From Megalonaias nervosa (Eukaryota; Mollusca; Bivalvia; Unionida; Unionidae): DNA of 64,000 bases. This document shows, piece after piece, positions 18,480-31,501 of this stretch; within the stretch, counting starts at the first letter, position 1; the number at the start of each line of letters is the position of its first letter. The notes beneath the pieces are model-generated. The model saw only the letters and a list, made by a program, of their open reading frames with translations, was not told the origin of the DNA and made no database searches. The stretch spans positions 58,237-122,236 of the forward strand of contig JAECUM010011043.1 in assembly GCA_016617855.1 (NCBI GenBank), in the 5' to 3' direction. A program made the translations under genes and the position numbers.

Positions 18480-21238
18480 TTTATGCTTTGATGGACTCTC
18501 ATTAATTGCTTTAAATGACCACTCCTTGGCTCTCCACACTACATTGTGCATTAGATTAAACGACCTGGGAATACAGTCATCATTCCTGAAATGTAAACGG
18601 AAGCGAAAAAGAAGCGTTGTTTCAAAGCTGGCCGGAGTAGAACAGGAAGAAGAATTCCAGTTATCTCCCTTTCCCCCTTTCCGGCACAGAAATGTAAAAA
18701 CTCGACCGTTAATTTAGATAACCTAATTCAAATCCTTATTAAATCGTCAACCTTTGTTTCTACTATCCAAGAGATACCACTGCGCATCGCATTATTCAAT
18801 GCCTAATCAGTAGGATCACCGGAAAAGCGCACAGAAATAGTTAATTTTGTCAGTGATCAGAATATCGACGCCTTTTTCCTGACAAGAAACATGACTAAAA
18901 ACATCAGGCGATGTACCCAAGTTCGTGGATCTAACACCTACCGATTACTCCATCAAGTTGTTCTCCAGCCACTCTCGCGGAGGTGGAATTGCTGTCATCG
19001 CCAAGAACTCCATGATCAACCGTCTTAATCACACTACAACTTTCAATTTCTACCATACATCGTTTGAACTAGTCCAAACCACACTCACACTGGAACAAAG
19101 GTCAGTCCATTTTTCTGCCTCTACCGCCCTCCACCTAGTAGAAATAATAAGCTGACTGAATCTCTCTTTTTTGAGCAGTTTCAGAATCTCGTGGAGTATG
19201 GAAATTCGATAGGTGGCAACCTGATTATTCTTGGAGATTTCAACTTTCACTTTGACTGTCCTGGAAACCCATACACATCAAAACTCCCAGATTCCATTCA
19301 CGTGTTCAACCTCAAACAGTCAGTTCGTCGACCCACCCATAAACATGGTCGAATTTTAGACTAGATCTTTTATAGACCTGATGATAATATTCTACAGTCC
19401 TCCCTGGTGTCCCACGAACTTGCATCAGATCACCTCTGCATTATATGCCATCTTGACGTATCAGTCCCTAACCATCCACTTTTATTTGCTACTAAGAGAA
19501 ACATCCCTATGATAAAGAGAACCCAACTAATGCATGACATCCAAGCAAACCTAACAACTAGCTAATCTCCTACAGCAGAACAACTCGATAACTGCCTGCG
19601 TTCACTGCTTGACAAACATGCCCCAGCAACCAAGTGCAGAGTATCAATTCAAAAGTGTTGTCCGTGGTATAGCAGTGTTAGGGACCAGCTTCGCGCTGCT
19701 AAAAGAGACCGCCATAAAGCTGAGAGGCTTTGGCTTTCCACCATACTCACTATTCATAAGCAAATCTATGAAGCCGCTAAGAAGAATATCACAAACATAG
19801 TCTTTGCAGCGAAATCAGACCTCTAAAGTACTAAGATCACGGAAAGTTCCAGCTGCAAAGAGCTATTCAAGATTACTAACACGCTAATGTCAAGGAACAA
19901 ATGTACACAACTTCCAAGTATAAACCATCAGAAATAAACTTGACAACACAATTTCAATTGACTCGTTGTCACCATCCAGTTGCGATACAGAATTTCAGCG
20001 GCAACGGTTAGCAGCATGTGAACCTGTCTCTATGGATTTGGTAGGTACAATCGTGATGAAGAGTGCACCAAAGTCATGTGAACTGGATCCGATTCCGACA
20101 TCACTGCTGCTTGAGTGCTTAGATCCAATATTGCCTTGACTAACTGATGTTATTAATACCTCTCTCTCATCCGGGGAATTCCCATCATTTTTTAAAACAA
20201 CCATTGTAAAACCTCTGCTGAAGAAAGAAACCAACACTCGACCATAACGATTTAAAGAACTACAGCCCAGTTTCTAAACTCCCATTCATGTAAAAAATCT
20301 TAGAAAATGTTGTTCTATCCCAACTTGTATATCATCTGAATTCAAACAGTCTTTTTAACAATGTACAGTCTGCATATCGCCCTTGCCACATTACTGAAAC
20401 TACTCTTCTGAAAGTAGTTAACGACCTCTCTGCTTTGGATAGTGGAAAGATTACAGTCTTCACTCTCCTTGACATGACTGCAGCCTTTGACACAATAGAC
20501 CATGATATATTACTTCACCGTCTCCAGCATGTATTTGGCATTCAAGATACAGCCTTACTATGGTTCAAGTCCTACTTGGTCAACAGGACTCAAATTGTGT
20601 CCGCAAATGGAGAACACTCCGGCCAGTTGATCTATGTTGTGGTGTTCCACAGGGGTCGGTTCTTGGACCTGTTCTCTTTATTCTATTCACTCCGCCACTC
20701 TTAAGTGTGATAGATCATCAACCAGTTTCTCACCAATTGTATGCTGATGACACCGAAATAAACAAATCAAGCCACCCAGCTGAAGTTGAAGCTACCATCC
20801 ATGGCGTAGAGAGGTGCATTTCCGATGTGAAATCATGGATGACATGTAACAAGCTGCAGATGAATGATGATAAAACCGAGGCCATTCTGATTGCACCACA
20901 AAGACTTTCTCATTCACATCCTTTACCTCAGACAATAAATATCAGCAACACTAACATTAAATTCACACAGTCAGTACGAAACCTAGGTGTTACTTTCGAT
21001 AGTACTCTCTGATTGCACCAACATGTCATGAACATACGCAAGGCCGCATATCTTGAGCTGATAATGCTTCCTTACCTTAAATATTTACAGCATGTTTTCT
21101 GTTTTCTAATTTTGTGGTGTTTGGTTTTATTTTTGTAATCATATCATTATATATGCTTTTAAAGTGTTGTCAAATGTTGTAAAGCGCTTAGAGCTTCTAA
21201 AGACTAGGCGCTTTACAAAGTCCTCATTATTATTATTA

Positions 21239-21288
<50 letters not shown>

Positions 21289-21290
21289 TA
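18480..21290 (+). mobile_element. L2-clade non-LTR retrotransposon (LINE), degenerate
   Basis: Endonuclease remnants start near 18850 and include SRGGGIAVIAKN (18970), LIILGDFNFHFDCPGN (about 19225-19265) and SHELASDHLCIICHLD (about 19410). Reverse transcriptase follows: TVFTLLDMTAAFDTIDHDILLHRL (20450), GVPQGSVLGPVLF in a shifted frame (20640) and QLYADDTEI (20735), ending RNLGVTFDST. Many stops and frame changes. The 3' end carries the hairpin TGTAAAGCGC/GCGCTTTACA (21178-21217) followed by an (ATT)n tail to 21289, typical of L2-type LINEs. Upstream of about 18480 the 5' limit is uncertain. Confidence 0.88.
21178..21217 (+). repeat. 3'-end hairpin of the L2 LINE
   Basis: Perfect 10-bp arms TGTAAAGCGC and GCGCTTTACA (11 bp if the flanking T/A is counted) enclose a 20-base loop. 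The hairpin is followed by the (ATT)n tail at 21224-21289. In L2/CR1 elements the 3' hairpin and short-repeat tail are the reverse transcriptase recognition site. Confidence 0.8.
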
Positions 21291-21429
21291 ATGACGAGAG
21301 TATTGTGATTAACACGGCCAATAAATCAACCATGATTATAATGACGATTCAGAAAAACATTACAGTTAAAACAGTTGAAAGTCAATTAATTGATGAAAAA
21401 TACTTCAAACGCATTAATGAAGACCATTG

Positions 21430-22510
21430 ATTAGAAGGTACTTTGAAAGGTTTCGCACCCAATAATGAAATCGCTAAGAATAATCATTCCTTGCATGAAG
21501 TATTCGCTATTTATCTCATGAAAATGTGTATACGTAAGTTCTGCATATTACCCAAAACTCATAATAATCCTGACGTATTTAAGCTTTAAATTAACCAAGA
21601 TGAGACATTATATTATCCGTTAATTCATATTCTTAAAACCTATCCAAATTTATTGATTGTGTTTCACAACCTTTAACGAAAACGCTTTCTTCATACGTTA
21701 AATGTGCTACATATTTCATGAACATTTTGAAGTCCATTCCACAGCTATCTGATAATTTAATCCTGGTATCTTTAGTTGTAACATCACTATGTACAAATAT
21801 GCCGCATACCTATTGTATTAATGGATGTAAATATTTTTAATAACAATGTTTAGTCGCGTACATATGTTTTGATAAGATTCCAAATAAGACCACACTATTG
21901 AGTGAAGATATTTGCTAAATAATAAACTTTATCTTGGAAAAAAATAATTTAATAGTACGAAATGCAAATAAATAATAGGTACGATAATGGTTAATCCTAT
22001 GGTTCGTTCATAATTGTCCTTTTTATGGGTGAATTAGACAAAGAGTTTCTTCAAAACAGGAATGTTAATCCAATTGTTCGGTTAGCCTTTAGATGACATC
22101 GTTATGATCTGGAACTATTCAGAAGAAGAACTGCGAAAACGTAATGATAGCCTAAAATAATTTCACCCTACGATTAAATATACATATACTGCATCTAGCA
22201 CGCACGAATTATTTTCGATGTAAATGTTTAAAAATATTTAATAGTCCTATATCTACAAATATTCATGTCAAAGAAACTGATATCCACTTTATGTGGAATT
22301 TTGTTCTTGTCACCCCAGGTAATGTGAAAACGGTATGCCATATAACCAGACCAAACGATACAGACACACTGTTACCGACGATTAACAATTACAAACTTCT
22401 TTGGATGAATTTACAAAACATATTTCCAAAATAGAAATCATCATATACACACACTTGAATCTGCATCTTAGCAAGCCTGTAATTTTACCTATTATCAGCC
22501 TTTAAACAGA
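21430..22510 (+). mobile_element. Penelope-like element (PLE) reverse transcriptase remnant
   Basis: The plus strand reads, with frame changes, LTKTLSSYVKCATYFMNILK, then LVSLVVTSLCTNMPHT (about 21670-21810), the PLE form of RT motif A; then LDDIVMIWNYSEEELRK (about 22095) with the catalytic DD; then FHPTIKYTYT and VEFCSCHPR...MPYNQTKRYR (to about 22370). These motifs and their order are those of Neptune/Nematis-type PLEs. The expected Asp of motif A is Val here, and stops are frequent, so it is dead. No GIY-YIG endonuclease was found downstream; the remnant ends near the Gypsy element. Confidence 0.75.
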
Positions 22511-22738
22511 GTAAAATGTATCATAGAGCAAAAATATAATTCCTTTCCTAATACTATGCAATCCTTTATTACATAATATGGGCCTTTTAACTAATAAATA
22601 TAGGAGTTTCCTCAATTTATCAAATAACAAAGAGTAAAAACACTTCGCAAAATCACACCAATTCTTACTTGGACCTAGGAATTTGCAGAATTCTTTATTA
22701 TAAATAAACCGATTGAAATTATAAAAATAAGTTTCTCT

Positions 22739-23560
22739 TCATCCAAATGAAACAGACGTTGAGATATAAAACAAAATACTTATTTTAGTAGATACAATAC
22801 AAACGGAGTGTTTCTCTACGTCATAACACTGATTGCCTATCAACCGATACGATATCATCACGAGGGATGTCAATAATGTTTTCTTCCCTAGAATTGCCAA
22901 TATATCATTGTATGAATATGAGCTCTTCGTGTAATTAGAACATAAATCTTTATCATCAGTGAGTCTGTCAAAGAATTTCCGAATTGTTGCTAAATGTTCT
23001 TTCCAGGTGTCGTTGTAGACGATGACGTCATCGATGTAAGCCTCACAATTATCTAGGCCATACGTAATTATATTCATCAAACGTTGAAAGGTACATAGCG
23101 AACCATTCATTCCGAAGGGCATCACTTTGTATTGATAAAGTCCATCTGGAGTCACAATTGTTGAAATTTCCTTTGCCCTTTCCGTTAGTGGAATTTACCA
23201 AAATCCTTTCAGAAGGTCAAATTTGGTAATATACTTGGCATTTCCAATTTAAAATTTATCAACGCAGTCATCGATTCTTGGTAATGGAAATGAATCTGTT
23301 TTAGTCACACTGCTCACCTTCATAGAATCAGTGCGCATGCGGAAAGTTTTATCTGGTTTAGGAACAAGTATACATGGTGAACTCCAATCATTTTCACTTG
23401 GCTCTATGAAATCATTCTCCAGCAAAAACTGAATTTCCTTTTTCAAGTATTCCTGTTTGAGAGGGTTCGTCCTGTATTGGTGTTGTTTCACAGGTTTTGC
23501 ATTTATACTTTCAACGTCATGAAAAATTTTGTTTGTCCTCGTAGGAATATCTGGAAACAA
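22739..23560 (-). pseudogene. Gypsy reverse transcriptase domain
   Basis: The N-terminal part (23560-23249) reads PVKQHQYRTNPLKQEYLKKE, WSSPCILVPKPDKTFRM and SFPLPRIDDCVDKF. After a break, 23155-22739 reads TPDGLYQYKVMPFGMNG, FQRLMN and AYIDDVIVYNDTW, with the IDD catalytic box. The C-terminal sequence degenerates after about 22900. It copies the element RNA in the particle; as it stands it is interrupted between motifs. The leading region resembles the linker between INT and RT in Gmr1-like elements. Confidence 0.88.
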
Positions 23561-23847
23561 GTACTCATATTAAAAAAAACAAAAACTGTTTAAGTTCATT
23601 CTTTTATTGTTGTTGCAAATGTGAAACTTTCTGGTCCAGGTCATTCATAATTTCCGAATTGCGACGATTTGTCACTCCAAAAGCAATACAGTACGATTGA
23701 ATTCCTTCACTTAAATCTTCAGTGAGCGGGACTGGTATAAATAAATTAATTGCATGATTTACCTGGATATCTCTCTCAGTATACTGGTACTCCTATAATT
23801 TATTTAAATTACAGTACTATTATATTTTAGCTCATTCATTTTCATCT

Positions 23848-24496
23848 TTACTTTGTATGGGCCGTAATACCTAATTTGAAGAAAATTCTGAAGAATGAGC
23901 AAGAGAGAAAGAACTCTATCAATAGACTCAAAGTTCTCTCCATTGAAGTTCTGTGAAACCATAATTTCAATATTGACTTGAATTGCTCAATGCCAAATTC
24001 ATGCATGACTAGCTGGAAAATTTCAGACATAAAATTTGACCCTTGATCCGATTGGACAGATTTGGGAAGGACAAAGTTAGTATAAAACTTGATCAATGCT
24101 TTTAGTATAGTTTTAGCTTTTAATATTCCTCAAAGGTATTTCCTCTGGGAATCTTGTTGACGCACACATAATGGTCAACAGATATTGATTGCCTGACTTG
24201 GTCTTAGGTAAGGGAACAGCATAATCTACCATTATTCTACTAAATGGTTCGTCAAATGCAGGAATAGGTTGCAGATGAGCCTTAGTTATCTTCTTATTGG
24301 GTTTTGCTACCATTTGACAAGTATGACAAGATCTACAGTATTTACAAACATCACTTTTGATGTTTGGGAAATAAAAGTGAGTCAAGATCTTGTGATAAGT
24401 CTTATTTATACCTAATTGTCGAGCCAGAGGAATTTCATGGGCCAGACTAAGTATTTCCTGTCTGTAAGATTTTGGAACTACAATCTGATAGTTCAC
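23848..24496 (-). pseudogene. Gypsy integrase domain
   Basis: 24496-24113 has the HHCC zinc-binding region (LAHEIPLARQLG, CKYCRSCHTCQM), in which the second His is replaced by Gln, followed by the first catalytic Asp in IMVDYAVPLPKTKSGNQYLL. 24096-23848 continues with SDQGSNFMSEIF (second Asp) and a Glu in the HRTSMERTL segment. A stop and frame shift separate the two parts. It lies upstream of RT in transcription order. Confidence 0.86.
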
Positions 24497-24827
24497 TGAC
24501 TATTCGTCACAGCAGGTACCTCAGGATGTCTCCATTTTCTTATAAGAATTCCATTTTTAATGAAATAACAGACTGGTACTTCAGTGGTTTCAATATCACT
24601 AATGGCCCTCTGAAACAAACAGGAGATCTCAAGATCTTTTTCCTGTTCGACGACAAGTGATTGTCGTTTGTCACCCTTATTAAAAAAAGGAGAATGAGCA
24701 GTTAAAAGAGGGCCACTGTGATCGATATCTTCTGATTGATTGATCCAAACGACGAGTGAAAGTGACCTCATCAAAAGCCTGACCAATACATGTGTCAGCA
24801 AAAGGAATAGTTTAATTATCGAAATCA

Positions 24828-25136
24828 TTCTGAGAGGCTCCTGTGTCCCTTAAAAGTTTAATAGATTTTAATAGGGATCGGATTGGCCAAATCACCCAAG
24901 AGTGATATAGAACCCTTCGACTTGAATGGTTCATAATTCTCAATAATAAAATCAGACTGGGGTTTATTAGACCCAACTAATGTATTGCTTTCAATACAAG
25001 ACCGTGGCCTTGACCTCTTAGAAATAAGAGCATTTGGGATAGGTCTGTCTTGATTCTGATGCTTATATTTCAATTTGAAGCAATCAGAAATAATGTGTCC
25101 TTTCTTCTTGCAATTGGTACACGTAGGAAGAGACAA
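24828..25136 (-). pseudogene. Gypsy CCHC zinc knuckle and retropepsin region
   Basis: CTNCKKKGHIISDCF is a CX2CX4HX4C nucleic-acid-binding knuckle at the end of Gag (about 25120). The frame then runs through low-complexity sequence to about 24858. In the next frame LLRDTGAS (DTG at 24839-24847) is the aspartic-protease active site, followed by a short remnant of the protease fold that merges with 24828-24493. Confidence 0.78.
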
Positions 25137-25639
25137 GGATTTTGAATCAAGATTATCAGAAGCTTGATTTTAAAAGTTGTGCCAGATTGAGTTTTAAAAG
25201 AAGTCGTATTAGGCTGAAATACCTTTGTGCCAGTAGACTGCTGAGTGAAAGACGTGCATATGAATTAAGAAATACTCGTCAGCAACAAGAGCAGCATTCT
25301 CCAAGGTTGCGATCTTATGCTCTTAAAGATAAGTCTAAATGTCAGTAGGAACACAATTCTTGAACTCTTCAAGTAATACATGTTGTTAGCGATTTTGATA
25401 ATCTTGTTCAACTTTCTTGGCTAAGCACCATCGCTCAAATAACTGCTCTTTTTCTCTTGCAAATTCGTCTGTCTAGCTTCTTTTTATAGTTTCTGAATTA
25501 TTGCTGATGTTCCTCAGGAATTATTTCATAACCCTTTAAGATGCATTCCTTAACTAAATAATAGTCAGAACGTTACTGTACTGACAGGGATGCAAAGATA
25601 TTTCTTGCTTTGTCATAAAGTAGACACTGTAATAATTGA

Positions 25640-26468
25640 GTCCAATGCTCCCTTGGCCAGTTTCAATTTTCAGCAACATTTTGAAAATAAGTAAAATATT
25701 TGTCTTCTTCTTTTTCGCTAAAAGGGGGTACTAGCCTAAAATTCTTTGTAATGTCAAAACTTGAATTTGTATGTGAAGCGGAAACGTTCCTTTCACTTGC
25801 CATCTCCATATCTTTCATTATAACTTGATATTCCCTTTCATCCTTCTCTCTCTGCAATTGCATCTGTCTCCGTCTCCTCTGTCTCAAATTGAAAATGCAT
25901 TTGTTTCTCTATCTCCTCTTTTTCAAATAACATTTGTTTTTCTTTCTGTCTTTCCTGTCTCTCTCTTTCCCCTTTCTCAAACTGCTAGTGCAATTTTTTC
26001 TCTTCCTTCTGTAAATGCATTTGTTTTGTTTTCTTTCTCCAATTGTAACTGCATTTGTTTCTCTCTCTCCTCTTTCTGAAGCTCGAGCTTTCTTAACTCT
26101 AATTCCATCGTGCATTTCACTTTTATTTCCTTTACTTTTATGTCAGAGTCTGATACAGAGTTACTGACCGAAGCCAAAACACTTTTATCATAAATATTCT
26201 TTTCTACCAAATATTGGATCAAAATGCATTTTATTTCTTGCTTCGTTAAAGAAGCTCTTGATTCAGAAAGATCGTATTTTCTGGCAAGTTCAAGCAATTC
26301 ATCTTTTCTTGAAATTATCCAACTGCTCCTGAGTAGGTTCTGAAAACATTTTCCACTTTTCATGCCATTGTGAAAACGCCTATTGATTCCACTAAAGATG
26401 TCATACAAAATGTGAGATAGTACTTGGGATTTAAAACATTCTGGAAAATAGGGGAATTTAAATTTCAA
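25640..26468 (-). pseudogene. Gypsy Gag precursor, fragmented
   Basis: The first part (26468-25977) has a SAP-like helical segment (RKDELLELARKYDLSESRASLTKQEIK...) and a long Glu/Lys/Gln coiled coil (ELRKLELQKEEREKQMQLQ). The second (25887-25663) continues the coil and then reads FRLVPPFSEKEEDKYFTYFQNVAE, the start of the capsid-like region of this Gag family. In-between frames are broken. Structural role in the particle. Confidence 0.75.
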
Positions 26469-26506
26469 AAATCAAATTTCTGAAATATTTTAGCCAAGGT
26501 TCAAAT

Positions 26507-26527
26507 ATCCCGAGGACGAGTCCCAAA
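26507..26527 (-). other. Candidate primer-binding site (tRNA-Pro-like)
   Basis: The minus strand reads TTTGGGACTCGTCCTCGGGAT, very close to the complement of a tRNA-Pro 3' end, with two differences (one extra base). It lies just upstream of Gag and next to the LTR-like repeat, as expected for a primer-binding site. Weakened by divergence. Confidence 0.6.
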
Positions 26528-26544
26528 TTTTCTTTCTTAAGTTG

Positions 26545-27930
<1,386 letters not shown>

Positions 27931-29056
27931 TACTGGGAAGGGCTGATATATAACTTGCTAAACCTGTATTAATATCTCTGGTGTTTTTTACTCCATGAAC
28001 ACGTAGCTTAATATTCCCATCTGCATATCTCTCTCTCTGTCGTGAATATTGTTATTTTTAAAATATTTTTCGGAGGTTAATTCTCGACCTGAGATAACTT
28101 GTAGAAGGTTATAATGTAGACTTCCAAAAATTGTTTTTTTTCTTTCGGGATCATCTTATTTTCAATTTTATTTGACTTGCAGTAATCCTAAAGACAATTG
28201 GTCGCCTTTTATAGTTGCAGCCACTAGTTACAGTAAGAAATGTCAGTAAAATGCCTAACACAACAAAAATAATTTGTTCAAAGAGCCAATGAAATGGATT
28301 GGTTTCATTTAGGAAAGGAAAATTATAACCGAAGAATTTAACATGTTAATACTAAAATGAAATAAAGAAGAATTTACATTGATACTAAAATTCTAAATTC
28401 TATTTGAGCTGGTATACTGCAACGAGTCCAATAAATGGACAACATGATATTTGATCGTGTTAAACATGGAATGCAATATTCGATCGCATACATAAAATAA
28501 ACTGGAGCAAATCATATTTACTTCAAAAGCGAGATTGATTGTGATCGTTCCATACGGTATCACAATTATGCACCGAGTGAGACAGATAATGTCCATTGGT
28601 ATCCACATGCATCATTGTCAAGTACGCTATCGTTGCGGGAAGTAATGGGAGAAATGTACCTGTAATGCTTGGTGAAGATAAAATTTCCATGGTAAATGCA
28701 ATCATCAAAAGAGATAAAACGGATGTTGTATGACAAGGGATACAAAATATGAATTCTAATATTTTTAAATATATTTCATTTCACCGTTTATTTATCAAAG
28801 TCATAGAACATTTCTTTGCGGTTCGTGTCATTTAGGGTCTATTGCCTTTTACTACACGTCAACCGTTCCCAAAATGAATGCTATCTAATATGGATAACGA
28901 ATGCGTTTGGACTACTCATTCCACTCCTTTGAGCTGGACATCATCCTTAAGGTACAGGTCATTTCCGCATGCTAAAACTCAGACATCGACAGGGATTTTT
29001 CATTTAAACAATAGACTAATATTTTAATTTGTGCAGGGAAGACATTGGTAAGTATA
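27931..29056. other. Intergenic DNA downstream of the TLR gene
   Basis: No gene or transposon recognised; only short fragmentary minus frames (28393-28708) without homology that I can see. It contains T/A-rich sequence; the TLR polyadenylation signal could be the AATAAA on the minus strand near 28787. Confidence 0.5.
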
Positions 29057-31501
29057 CTATACCAATTCTGCGACCAAAGGAAGTTCTTCAGTAGGGGTGA
29101 GAAAGTTTTGTCTGCTATAGTGTCGAAAAGATTCACTTGCTGCACGAATTATTCCCTCACAAATTGTATTCCAGGAGGGTCGAATGACAAAGTGTCCTTC
29201 ATTATCCGACCAGGTTCCTCTGGTGTACTGCCCTATCAGATTTTGTATTGTAACAATTGCCCTAGATGTGTCGGTATGCTGTTTCATTAGAATCACAACT
29301 TGTCGGTGTCTATCAACGGCAGCAACACATTCTTCCCGGCTCCAGTGAGACTGAAGAAATGCTGGTGTTATTACAGTGACTACGACTAGACTTTCATTAA
29401 TACATCGATGTATTTCTTCTATGATGCGCATTCCAGGAACGAAACTATCAGCTCCAGTGCATACAAGGTCCCTTTCTGTGTTGAACGTTTCATGGAGATA
29501 CCTATTCAAAGACGGCAGGATGTTTTCGTCCACGATTTGAGAGTCTTGGCTGCAGTATGAAAGGAATACAAGAAATTTGAAATCTGCGTTCTCCTGCAGA
29601 ATTTCTCTTTTCAGGTTTTCTAGGTCCTGGTTTCGGCGTGCCGAGTTACGCCTAAGACGAATCGTAATAGCGAAAGTAAATATACTTATTATTATTGCAA
29701 CCGATGACGCAACTCCAATGCCAATAATACTTGCAAGCCGGCAGTTTTCTTTGACCATTTCAAAACGTTCATTGTTTAACAACGTTTCGTCATTGCCATA
29801 TGTGCATCCCAATGCTGTCCTATTGACGATGTCGATATCTGTAAATAAAATCCATTCCATAAACACAAGTGCGTCACAATCGCACACAAAATGATTCTCC
29901 AATATATTAAGCATTACATATTGTGGAATAATCGAATGCGTTTCTTCGAATTGTATATCTTCGCTTGCGCTGTATCCATATCTATATCGCTTTCCTATAA
30001 GATTTCTATCTTGGAACTGTTTGAGCAAAAGGTTCGTCATAGAGGTTCTCTCATTGCTTGCAGTGTCTTGTTTGCGAAATAGTTGCTCGAATTGTTCCAA
30101 GAAGGTTGAAGGTAAACTTTTCAGCCGATTCGTTCTTAAATTAATTAACTTTAGATCTGCTGCGTTGCGGAGATCGATATTAAAATATGTGAATTCGTTC
30201 TCACTCAGATCAATTAGGCGTAGCTTTTTATTTGATAAGAATATATTTGATGGTACGAAAGTAAGGTGGTTATTACGTAGGAAAACTATCTCAAGGTCTT
30301 TATTTTGAGAGAATATATAGGAAAAATCGTCCATATCCTGCATCTTAATCAATAGGTTAGTGGACAAATCTAGAATTTTCAGTGAAGGAAAACTTCTTAA
30401 AATATTTGGCGATATATATTCCATATTGTTACTCGCCAGGTTCAATGTCTCTAATGTATATGCACGACAGGCTCCAAGAAATGTAATATTTAAAAGTGTT
30501 ATGCCGTTTTTGCTTAAGTCTAGCATTTTGGGAAATTTGATGTCACAATTCTCAAAACTGTATCTTGCATTCCACCTTATTTGAATCTCTGGATTCATTA
30601 TGCCCTGGACAAATAAATACATTGCTGATGGAATGTCAGCCACTTTTAGCAGTTGTTCCCCTTGTATTGTATATTTCACCAAAATATACTGGAAACCAGT
30701 AAGATCCAAAAGCTCGATGTCTTTTATTAACGATATGGACTGATCGTTCATGCCCCGTGGCGACACTATTGTAGAATAAGACAAATTTAAGTATTTTAGA
30801 TTTGCGAGCAAATCTTGTACAATAACATGTTCTACATAAATAACGTTGACTCCACTTATATCCAAATATGTAAGATTCTTTCTATGAAGAGCTTTCGAAA
30901 AGTTATCTCCCAATACAACATGCTGCTCAGAAGCTTGGATTCCAATTAAAGACAGATATTTAAGATTGCTCAGTTTATCAATTAGTGCTGCTTCTACTAT
31001 AGATAATTTTAGTAATGGGTTCCCATCCAAATGAAGTGCTTCAATATTAGGTGTAGAATGAAATATATCTGGATCAATTACATCGAGATGAGTACATGAT
31101 GATATAGAGAGAAATTTTAACTCTTTCAGTCCGTTAAGAAACCCCCTTCCAATATGATTAGCGTTAGTAAATTCAAGAATGGAAAGTTCTGATACATTAG
31201 TCCATGTTTGATGGCTGAAACGTGCATTGGGGAAGGATTGGTCAAGTTCGTTTGTTCCCATCAGCTTAACTTTCCGTACATTTGTCGGTAATACAAGAGG
31301 AAAATCTGTCTTGCTGGCAATATTGCTGCAGAGATAATAAATTCCATTCACCGTACAAGCGGAAGTTGCTTCAGAAATTGGTATAACAGACACTAAGATA
31401 CTTAGGTACAGAATTAGTCTCCTTTTGTTAGCTAGTCGATCAAATGTGTGAATCACGTTGGATATCAAACTTAAATGTTCATGGTTTGAAACAAAAGCCA
31501 T
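29057..31501 (-). CDS. Toll-like receptor (LRR-TM-TIR), 814 aa, intronless
   Basis: Innate immune receptor of the plasma or endosomal membrane. The frame is complete in one exon. The start MAFVSNHEHL is followed by a hydrophobic signal-like segment (about residues 28-46, LILYLSILVSVIPISEA). Leucine-rich repeats span about 75-480 (KELKFLSISSC, NLKYLSLIGI, LETLNLASNNM, SLKILDLSTNLL, LEIVFLRNNHL, LRLIDLSENEF). One C-terminal cysteine-capped LRR follows (NHFVCDCDALVFMEWI...ALGCTY...ENC), the single-cysteine-cluster type. The transmembrane helix is about 589-614. The TIR domain runs from 641: box 1 FLVFLSYCSQD, box 2 region TGADSFVPGMRIIEEI with VPG in place of the usual RD-PG, and a HWSREECVAAV helix. 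The cytosolic TIR would recruit MyD88-type adaptors. No promoter motif was identified upstream. Confidence 0.9.
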   Translation of the reverse strand: MAFVSNHEHLSLISNVIHTFDRLANKRRLILYLSILVSVIPISEATSACTVNGIYYLCSNIASKTDFPLVLPTNVRKVKLMGTNELDQSFPNARFSHQTWTNVSELSILEFTNANHIGRGFLNGLKELKFLSISSCTHLDVIDPDIFHSTPNIEALHLDGNPLLKLSIVEAALIDKLSNLKYLSLIGIQASEQHVVLGDNFSKALHRKNLTYLDISGVNVIYVEHVIVQDLLANLKYLNLSYSTIVSPRGMNDQSISLIKDIELLDLTGFQYILVKYTIQGEQLLKVADIPSAMYLFVQGIMNPEIQIRWNARYSFENCDIKFPKMLDLSKNGITLLNITFLGACRAYTLETLNLASNNMEYISPNILRSFPSLKILDLSTNLLIKMQDMDDFSYIFSQNKDLEIVFLRNNHLTFVPSNIFLSNKKLRLIDLSENEFTYFNIDLRNAADLKLINLRTNRLKSLPSTFLEQFEQLFRKQDTASNERTSMTNLLLKQFQDRNLIGKRYRYGYSASEDIQFEETHSIIPQYVMLNILENHFVCDCDALVFMEWILFTDIDIVNRTALGCTYGNDETLLNNERFEMVKENCRLASIIGIGVASSVAIIISIFTFAITIRLRRNSARRNQDLENLKREILQENADFKFLVFLSYCSQDSQIVDENILPSLNRYLHETFNTERDLVCTGADSFVPGMRIIEEIHRCINESLVVVTVITPAFLQSHWSREECVAAVDRHRQVVILMKQHTDTSRAIVTIQNLIGQYTRGTWSDNEGHFVIRPSWNTICEGIIRAASESFRHYSRQNFLTPTEELPLVAELV

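Larger units (their letters stand above)
22739..26530 (-). mobile_element. Gypsy (Ty3) retrotransposon of Gmr1 type: gag-PR-INT-RT order, decayed, 3' end missing
   Basis: Reading the minus strand from right to left: primer-binding site (26507-26527), Gag, CCHC knuckle, protease DTG (24839-24847), integrase (24496-23848), then reverse transcriptase (23560-22739). In ordinary Gypsy elements integrase follows RT; the order seen here is the Ty1/copia-like order described for Gmr1-type Gypsy elements. RNase H and the 3' LTR are absent or unrecognisable, since the Penelope remnant follows directly. Each domain carries frameshifts or stops. Confidence 0.85.

Noticed and set aside
28393..28708. Two overlapping hydrophobic minus frames downstream of the TLR
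   Set aside because: They could be a broken membrane-protein exon, but no motif or splice structure supports it.
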